Origin: Hyphomicrobiales bacterium | Lineage (GTDB): Bacteria; Pseudomonadota; Alphaproteobacteria; Rhizobiales; Aestuariivirgaceae | Reading direction: 5' to 3' | NCBI GenBank assembly: GCA_012032065.1 | Contig: JAAURV010000097.1 | Coordinates: 1-9,640 of the forward strand | Length of the DNA stretch: 9,640 bases | In this document: positions 5,136 through 9,640 of the stretch, piece by piece | Numbering within the stretch: position 1 is the stretch's first letter | Layout: each line of letters opens with the position of its first letter | Notes under the pieces: model-generated | Told to the model about the DNA's origin: nothing | Seen by the model: the letters and a program-made list of their open reading frames with translations, nothing else | The model's database searches: none | Translations under genes and position numbers: made by a program

Positions 5136-5588
5136 ATGAATAGCCGCCGCGCAATGGCAGTCGTATTTGGAGGGGCCAGCCTTATCTTAGGCATCGCCGC
5201 AGCCACCCATGCGGCGGACGTACCGGCAGCGCCTGGAACGGTTGCCGCTCAGCCGATTTCTGCGCAATACCGGCTCTATTGCTCGGGCTGCCATGGCGCG
5301 GCCGGCGAAGGCGGTGGCGATCTCGCATTTGCGTCCGGCAAGACTCCGGCTGACCTCACCATGCTTACCAGCCGTAATGGTGGGATGTTTCCGCGCGAGC
5401 GGGTGTTGCAGGTGATCGATGGGCGTGCGGACGTTGAGGAGCACGGCGCCCGCGACATGCCGGTGTGGGGCGAGTGGTTCAAGTACGAAGCGGGCGAGGG
5501 CCTTGGTGGCCTTGAAGGCAACGAGGGCGTGGTGCGCCAACGCGTCCAAGCAATGGCGGATTTCATCGCGACGCTGCAGAAGAAGTGA
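5136..5588 (+). CDS. secreted monoheme c-type cytochrome
   Basis: This 150-residue protein starts with a signal peptide (basic MNSRR, hydrophobic 7-22, cleavage likely after THA at 24-26), so it is sent to the periplasm by Sec and receives heme there. The heme-attachment motif CSGCH is at 49-53 and Met108 in ARDMPVWG is the probable sixth ligand; the overall length and layout are those of class I small cytochromes c. It should carry electrons, but its partner is not identifiable from the neighbours. The ATG at 5136 has GGAG (5126-5129) at proper spacing; a TTG four codons upstream is less likely. An FNR/FixK-type site lies 51 bases ahead, fitting a role in low-oxygen respiration. Its 3' end faces hemB with 7 bases between the stop codons. 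Confidence 0.92.
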   Translation: MNSRRAMAVVFGGASLILGIAAATHAADVPAAPGTVAAQPISAQYRLYCSGCHGAAGEGGGDLAFASGKTPADLTMLTSRNGGMFPRERVLQVIDGRADVEEHGARDMPVWGEWFKYEAGEGLGGLEGNEGVVRQRVQAMADFIATLQKK

Positions 5589-5595
5589 TTGCCCC

Positions 5596-6627
5596 TCAGC
5601 CGCGCAGCGCTTTCGCCACATCAAGCGCGAAGTAGGTGAGGATGCCGTCGCAGCCGGCGCGTTTGAAGGCGAGGAGGGACTCGGGAATCACCTTCTTGGG
5701 ATCGAGCCAGCCTTTCTCGCAGGCCGCCATCAGCATCGCGTATTCGCCCGAGACCTGATAGGCGAAAGTCGGCACACCGAACTCGCGTTTCACCCGTGAC
5801 ACGATGTCGAGATAGGGCATTCCCGGTTTCACCATCACCATGTCGGCGCCCTCGGCGATGTCGAGCGCGGCTTCGCGGATTGCTTCGTCCGTGTTGGCGG
5901 GATCCATCTGATAGCTGCGCTTGTCGCCCACGAGCGTTGCGGTCGAACCCACGGCCTCGCGGAACGGGCCGTAGAATCCGCTGGCATATTTGGCGCTGTA
6001 GGCCATGATCTGAACGTCCTGGAAGCCTTGTGCTTCCAGTGCGCCGCGGATCGCGCCGATGCGGCCGTCCATCATGTCCGAGGGAGCAATGATATCGCAG
6101 CCTGCTTCGGCTTGTACGAGCGCTTGTCGCACCAGCATGTCGACGCTTTGATCGTTGGCAATGCGGCCTTCCTGCATCAGGCCGTCATGGCCGTGGCTGG
6201 TGTAGGGGTCGAGCGCCACGTCGCACATGATGCCGATGTCGGGCACGGCCTTCTTGATCGCGCGCACCGCGCGGCAAACGAGGTTTCCCGCATTGAGTGC
6301 TTCGCGCGCGTCCGCCGTGCGCAGCGCCGGCGGCGTGTTGGGGAAGAGTGCAATCGCCGGAATGCCGAGTTCCGCTGCTTCCTCGGCCCGCGCCACCGCC
6401 TGATCGACCGAGTGGCGCTCGACGCCGGGCATCGAGGGCACGGGTTCGCTGCGATCCTTGCCTTCGCAAACAAAAAGCGGCCAGATGAGATCGGATACGT
6501 TGAGCGCGTTCTCGCTGACAAGCGCCCGCGCCCATGGTGATTTGCGATTGCGCCGCATTCTCGTTGCCGGATAGCCGGGAGAAGCAGTGCGGGCTTCGGC
6601 GGCGAAAGGTTTCGACGGTTTGTTCAT
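5596..6627 (-). CDS. hemB: porphobilinogen synthase (delta-aminolevulinic acid dehydratase)
   Basis: The 343-residue enzyme joins two 5-aminolevulinate molecules to porphobilinogen, the second common step of heme synthesis, in the cytoplasm. The two active-site lysines are Lys213 in MAYSAKYAS and Lys267 in MVKPGMPYLD, the latter forming the Schiff base; the C-terminal YQVSGEYAM (290-298) is also typical. The site that binds catalytic zinc through three cysteines in the zinc-type enzymes reads DVALDPYTSHGHDG (136-149) here, with Ala138, Asp140 and Asp148, as in Mg-type alphaproteobacterial enzymes. The start at 6627 has AGGA (6633-6636) ahead, overlapping the stop of the upstream extensin-like gene 8 bases away, so the two are probably coupled. 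An in-frame extension to 6744 lies inside that gene and is not needed. Confidence 0.97.
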   Translation of the reverse strand: MNKPSKPFAAEARTASPGYPATRMRRNRKSPWARALVSENALNVSDLIWPLFVCEGKDRSEPVPSMPGVERHSVDQAVARAEEAAELGIPAIALFPNTPPALRTADAREALNAGNLVCRAVRAIKKAVPDIGIMCDVALDPYTSHGHDGLMQEGRIANDQSVDMLVRQALVQAEAGCDIIAPSDMMDGRIGAIRGALEAQGFQDVQIMAYSAKYASGFYGPFREAVGSTATLVGDKRSYQMDPANTDEAIREAALDIAEGADMVMVKPGMPYLDIVSRVKREFGVPTFAYQVSGEYAMLMAACEKGWLDPKKVIPESLLAFKRAGCDGILTYFALDVAKALRG

Positions 6628-6635
6628 GACGCGTC

Positions 6636-7445
6636 CTATTTGCAGATGCGATAGCCGCTGCGGCGCTTTGCGAGATCGACGTGGAAGTGATCGCCATGCG
6701 AACTGTCGGAACCAGGTCCCAGCACAGTGGTAAAGTGTTTGCACGCCGCTTGCCTGATCTCGCGCAGAAAGCCGCCGCGCTTCGAGAGTCCGGCGAACTG
6801 GAACAGCCCGCGCCAGTCGCCCGCGACCGAAGCTTGCTTGCCGCCCGCGAACTCGAAGTCGGACATGTCGAAAGCGTTGCCGAAGGCATGTTCGCTGATC
6901 TTGCCTGAACGCGAGTTATTGCGGCGGCGGCAGGCATAGGAAGACGCGTTGCGGATACTGGCCACGCGTACGCCAAGTTTTTTCTTGGCCGCCGGTTGAA
7001 GTTCCGTCGCGATCCAATGGTGCAGCGCTGCCACGGTTCGGCAATTTAGATTGGCGGGCGGCTTGATATCGGTGCCGGCGATTGACCTGACTTCGATGGG
7101 TGCCGCCATGCCGCAACGGCCCGGCCCGCCGATGGGTGCGACCGGCGACCAATCGACAGCAAGTTCGCCCAGCAGCGCCACGCATTCGGCCCGCGCCGCG
7201 CCTACCTCCTTCTTGGACCAGGAGGCAAGGTTATCCGGCCAATCGATGCGGCCGGGATTGGTCGTGAAAGGCTCTCCTTCTTCGGCCACCGGCGCACCGG
7301 GCTTCTTCCTGGGCAATGGAACCATGGCCACGGCCAAGGGCTCGAGTGCTGGCAAGCCGGGCTTCGGACGCGGCAACGGAATCTCCGATGCGGACGCGGG
7401 GAGCGCCATAACGGCCAGCAGGATCAGCGTGGCGGGGACCTTCAT
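6636..7445 (-). CDS. exported extensin-like C-terminal domain protein with LAS/M15-type zinc motif
   Basis: This 269-residue protein has a signal peptide (1-19, cleavage likely after ASA), a proline-rich linker holding PLPRPKPG (23-30) and PLPRKKPG (43-50), and an extensin-like C-terminal domain (about 85-269). Six cysteines (88, 111, 135, 172, 235, 268) suggest three disulfides in the periplasm. SEHAFGNAFDM (184-194) supplies H-x6-D (His186, Asp193) and HGDHFHVDL (250-258) supplies H-x-H (His253, His255), the zinc ligands of LAS/M15 peptidoglycan peptidases, so a cell-wall hydrolase role is likely though not proven for this family. The start at 7445 gives a good signal peptide but has no clear ribosome site; a GTG at 7511 would place 22 charged residues ahead of it. 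It is the first gene of an operon with hemB. Confidence 0.88.
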   Translation of the reverse strand: MKVPATLILLAVMALPASASEIPLPRPKPGLPALEPLAVAMVPLPRKKPGAPVAEEGEPFTTNPGRIDWPDNLASWSKKEVGAARAECVALLGELAVDWSPVAPIGGPGRCGMAAPIEVRSIAGTDIKPPANLNCRTVAALHHWIATELQPAAKKKLGVRVASIRNASSYACRRRNNSRSGKISEHAFGNAFDMSDFEFAGGKQASVAGDWRGLFQFAGLSKRGGFLREIRQAACKHFTTVLGPGSDSSHGDHFHVDLAKRRSGYRICK

Positions 7446-7502
7446 AGTTAAGGATTTAGCGCGCCTCTCGTCAAAATGGAAACGTTTCGGCGGCAAGCCC
7501 CC

Positions 7503-7531
7503 ATTAACCACGGGTGAAAGAATCCACTCAA
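7503..7531 (-). promoter_or_regulatory. candidate promoter of the extensin-like/hemB operon
   Basis: On the minus strand TTGAGT (7531-7526) and GTTAAT (7508-7503) are separated by 17 bases, matching consensus at four of six positions each. Transcription would begin near 7496, 51 bases before the extensin-like start. The facing gene at 7573 shares this 127-base gap; TTGACT (7534-7539) points toward it but no good -10 is seen. Confidence 0.35.
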
Positions 7532-7572
7532 ATTTGACTGACTTTAATGGCCGAGAGTTAGTGCACTAGGCC

Positions 7573-8295
7573 ATGATCGCTCATTCTCCCCTCCGTTGGC
7601 TGACACCGCTCATTGCGGCGGCACCTCTCTTGATGATGCAGTTGGCCGTTCCAGCGAAAGCTGAAACCGTGGCCGTGAACGAAGCCGTGCGCCTTCTCGC
7701 CAAGGCCAGGGCGGCGGATCTGAAATGCGAAATCTTCAACGCGGACGAACGGGACGAACTCGCCTCCTATGTCGCGCGCGCTGAAGTGGCGGCGGTGGAA
7801 CGGGGCACCGTGACGGCGGCGCAAACTGCATTGAAGCAAGGCGGAGCCGAGGGCGAGGCCGCTCTCTGCGGCGGCGCACTCGCCAAGGAATCACGCACCA
7901 CGCTTGCCGCTGCCCGCGATGCCATTGCCGCTGCGGACGCTAGCGAAGACGAGCACGCTGCCAAGGAAGCAGCGCCACTTCCTTTAGAACCCAAAATCGA
8001 AACAGCTCAGAAGCCGAAGCGTGAAGACGACCCACTGAATCAGGAGGGCCTCATGTCGCGCTACGCCGCCGCCGCCGAGGCCTACTATATCGAGCGGCGC
8101 TGCACCTATCTGTCGCGCCGCGAAGTCGGCGAGTTCTATGCCGCAATCGTGTCGAACCACCGTGCTGCGGTGAAACGCTTCGGCGTACCGGCGGTCAAGG
8201 CCGCGATGGCGAAAGCCGAATCCCGCGCCGCCAGGCAGCGCTGCAACAGCGCCGCCGAAACCCGGATCGCCAGCGCCTACCGCACTTTGCGTTAG
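7573..8295 (+). CDS. exported protein of unknown function with two cysteine-bracketed repeats
   Basis: I do not recognise this 240-residue protein. It begins with a signal peptide (1-30, hydrophobic 12-26, cleavage likely after AKA), so it probably acts in the periplasm. The mature part consists of two alanine-rich, probably helical repeats separated by a charged, Pro/Glu/Lys-rich linker (about 121-155). Repeat 1 runs from Cys52 to Cys99 and repeat 2 from Cys177 to Cys224; both are exactly 47 residues cysteine to cysteine and align without gaps at 11 of 48 identities, including the shared AAVxR (73-77 and 198-202). This suggests an old internal duplication, with each cysteine pair possibly forming a disulfide. 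The start has only a weak ribosome site (GAGAG, 7553-7557). Its stop lies 3 bases from the end of the facing sulfotransferase gene. Confidence 0.85.
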   Translation: MIAHSPLRWLTPLIAAAPLLMMQLAVPAKAETVAVNEAVRLLAKARAADLKCEIFNADERDELASYVARAEVAAVERGTVTAAQTALKQGGAEGEAALCGGALAKESRTTLAAARDAIAAADASEDEHAAKEAAPLPLEPKIETAQKPKREDDPLNQEGLMSRYAAAAEAYYIERRCTYLSRREVGEFYAAIVSNHRAAVKRFGVPAVKAAMAKAESRAARQRCNSAAETRIASAYRTLR

Positions 8296-8298
8296 CCG

Positions 8299-8972
8299 TC
8301 AGAACTCGTAGTCCAGATTTTCAAGCTCCCAGGCATAGGCCGACCGCACGGCTGCCTCGGCGCGTGCATCGAAATAGTCGCGATAGGGCTCAGGCCTCAC
8401 GCGCATGCCACTCTTGTAAGCGCCAATTTCATCCGATGGCCTTTCGATGCCGAGCGGCCGCAAACTTCTTGCAAGTCGGCGTTCAGATTTTCGAAGCGGA
8501 TGAAGGCATCAACTACCGGCGCGCCGTCAATCGAATAGATGTCGCGATCGGCGGGCAAGCGAGCGGTCTCCATGAACTTGCCGAACGCCGCCTTGACGGC
8601 GGGGAACGGAACCTTGTTGAGGTCATCCCACGTCGCCGGCTTCTTGAACTGCGTCCACCAGAAAAACGAGACGGCCTTGTCGAACGGATTTCTGATGATG
8701 CAGAACTTGAAATAGGCGTTAAACACCGCTTCTCCCACGGCATCCCTGACTTCCGCGGCCCGCATGTGGCTGTAGAACTTGTGTTCTTTCTTCCACAGCT
8801 CCATTCGTGAACCCACGATGCCCGCATCGCTGACGGTCTCGGTAACGGCGTGCGCCTCGTCATGAGCGCTGTTTTCCGGCAGGCAATAAGGCTCGAAGAA
8901 AATCTCGACCGACGTGCCCGCCGTCTTGATGGTCTTCAAGTAGATGAATTTCTTGCGATGGCTGAGGAGCAT
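8299..8972 (-). pseudogene. sulfotransferase family 2-like gene, frameshifted near the 3' end
   Basis: From the ATG at 8972 the frame gives a sulfotransferase N-terminus: the PAPS 5'-phosphosulfate loop KTIKTAGTS (13-21), His69 in YSHM, and the 3'-phosphate motif IIRNPFDKAVSFF (92-104). After about residue 173 (ADLQEVCGR) the frame turns into an unrelated tail that stops at 8397. One base back, the reading continues LGIERPSDEIGAYKSGMRVR and ends ENLDYEF at a TGA (8299-8301), typical of this family's C-terminus. Adding one base near 8451-8460 restores a 224-residue protein. Family members transfer sulfate from PAPS to sugars, lipids or proteins; no substrate can be named. The unrepaired product would be 191 residues, still with the PAPS motifs. 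Missing base in the assembly and true decay are both possible. Confidence 0.82.
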
Positions 8973-9057
8973 TCCGCTTTCTGCCAGATCGGCGCGTTGC
9001 TGTCACACGGGTGGCATAGGGCGTTAACTTAGGAAAAGAAGACTCCGCTAACTGTCT

Positions 9058-9094
9058 TTGAACAAACGACAAATTGGCGAAAATATAATGCCAA
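9058..9094 (+). promoter_or_regulatory. candidate ldtR promoter with inverted repeat around the -10 box
   Basis: A perfect TATAAT (9084-9089) lies in an AT-rich stretch; the nearest -35-like element is TTGAAC (9058-9063), 20 bases away and thus too far for strong unaided activity. TTGGC (9074-9078) and GCCAA (9090-9094) form an inverted repeat with an 11-base spacer that encloses the -10 box, the size and position expected of a dimeric repressor or autoregulator site. Transcription would begin near 9096, about 115 bases before the ldtR ATG. Confidence 0.5.
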
Positions 9095-9123
9095 ATTTAC
9101 CGAACCTATTCAGGCCGCCTTAA

Positions 9124-9201
9124 ATGCCGAGGCGTAGTTTCCCGGGCGACAGAGGACCGGTGGCTTACAAAAAAGCCGGCCTCCTACAGGTCAAGGGATA
9201 G
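9124..9201 (+). other. ldtR leader: short open frame and hairpin
   Basis: A 25-codon open frame starts with ATG at 9124 and ends 10 bases before the ldtR ATG, without a clear ribosome site. Inside it, GGCTT (9162-9166) pairs with AAGCC (9173-9177) around ACAAAA, and AGGA (9153-9156) faces TCCT (9182-9185). This could be a leader peptide or a structured leader; neither is established. Confidence 0.25.
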
Positions 9202-9211
9202 GTGGACAAAC

Positions 9212-9640
9212 ATGAATACGCAGGTGATGGCGGGACTCCGTTCAAACGTAGCTCCCGATACGGGCCGCAAGGAAATCAAGCACCGGTACCTGGAGGCGCT
9301 CACGCTGGTTGAGCGCCTCCACCGGAGGCTTCTCGATGTGATCAAGGACGATTTCGAGCGTTCGGGCGAACCGGAAGTGAACCCGGTTCAGGCGCTGCTT
9401 CTGTTCAACATCGCCGACAGCGAACTGACGGCGGGCGAACTCAAGACGCGCGGCCACTACCAGGGATCGAACGTCTCTTACAATCTCAAGAAGCTCGTGG
9501 AGTCGGGCTACATCAATCACCAGCGCTCGAACACCGACCGCCGCTCGGTGCGGGTCCGTCTGACCGACAAGGGGCAGGAGGTCTGCAAGGTGCTGAGCGC
9601 ACTCTACCAGCGCCAGCTCAAGTCGTTGCAGCAGGTTGGG
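9212..9640 (+). CDS. ldtR: MarR family regulator of the LdtR type (partial, cut by window end)
   Basis: The first 143 residues are present with no stop. The N-terminal dimerization helices (about 20-50, YLEALTLVERLHRRLLDVIK) are followed by the winged-helix DNA-binding domain: NPVQALLLFNI (57-67), ELTAGELKTRGHYQGSNVSY (71-90) with the recognition helix, and the wing HQRSNTDRRSVRVRLTDKG (103-121). This sequence pattern is that of LdtR, described in Candidatus Liberibacter asiaticus as the activator of an L,D-transpeptidase gene and of osmotic stress tolerance, and present across Hyphomicrobiales. The ATG at 9212 has GGTGGA (9201-9206) ahead. A promoter with an inverted repeat over its -10 box lies upstream, compatible with autoregulation. 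The L,D-transpeptidase target is not in this window. Confidence 0.92.
   Translation, partial: MNTQVMAGLRSNVAPDTGRKEIKHRYLEALTLVERLHRRLLDVIKDDFERSGEPEVNPVQALLLFNIADSELTAGELKTRGHYQGSNVSYNLKKLVESGYINHQRSNTDRRSVRVRLTDKGQEVCKVLSALYQRQLKSLQQVG

Noticed and set aside
6028..6540. 170-codon plus-strand open frame inside hemB
   Set aside because: Fully antisense to the conserved HemB reading frame; no ribosome site or recognisable motif.
7051..7569. 172-codon plus-strand open frame over the extensin-like gene
   Set aside because: Antisense to the signal-peptide, linker and domain of a recognisable protein.
8364..8810. 148-codon plus-strand open frame over the sulfotransferase gene
   Set aside because: Antisense to the PAPS-binding motifs; no start signal.

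Overview
The window looks like an alphaproteobacterial chromosome, most likely Hyphomicrobiales (Rhizobiales). This rests on GC-rich coding sequence, the rpsT-dnaA gene order, an LdtR-type MarR regulator known from that order, an extensin-like C-terminal domain protein, a Mg-type (cysteine-free) HemB and an FNR/FixK-type 'anaerobox'. It is mostly an ordinary core region with one accessory-looking segment at the left end.

Left end (1-823): the tail of an unidentified gene is followed by a small GIY-YIG nuclease gene held between two inverted copies of a ~54-bp hairpin repeat. The outer parts of the two copies are identical, but the inner stems differ and still pair. A third, unrelated perfect hairpin with a GAA loop lies at 761-785. 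This palindrome/nuclease unit is the best candidate for something poorly described.

824-2040 (minus strand): a two-gene operon with a 4-nt start/stop overlap encodes a small cupin of the phosphomannose-isomerase type followed by a ROK sugar kinase resembling fructokinase/mannokinase Mak. Together they could phosphorylate mannose or fructose and interconvert the products.

2107-4622 (plus strand): rpsT has a clear sigma70-type promoter, a terminator-like hairpin in its leader and a strong terminator after the gene. A ~640-bp stretch without an intact gene follows. It holds the remnant of what looks like a Tat-exported protein, a hairpin and a cluster of ATCCGG motifs just ahead of dnaA. dnaA itself is intact.

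4753-6627: a GYD-domain gene with a one-base deletion after codon 6, a secreted c-type cytochrome gene behind an FNR/FixK-type site, and, facing it, hemB. hemB is coupled to the upstream extensin-like gene, whose product carries the zinc motif of LAS/M15 peptidoglycan peptidases.

7573-9640: an exported protein of unknown function made of two duplicated cysteine-bracketed repeats; a convergent sulfotransferase gene with a one-base deletion near its 3' end; then an AT-rich promoter region with an inverted repeat around a perfect TATAAT, and the start of ldtR, cut by the window edge.

Three separate reading frames (Tat remnant, GYD, sulfotransferase) each need one extra base to be restored. This may reflect indel errors in the assembly rather than three real pseudogenes, and should be kept in mind when using this annotation.
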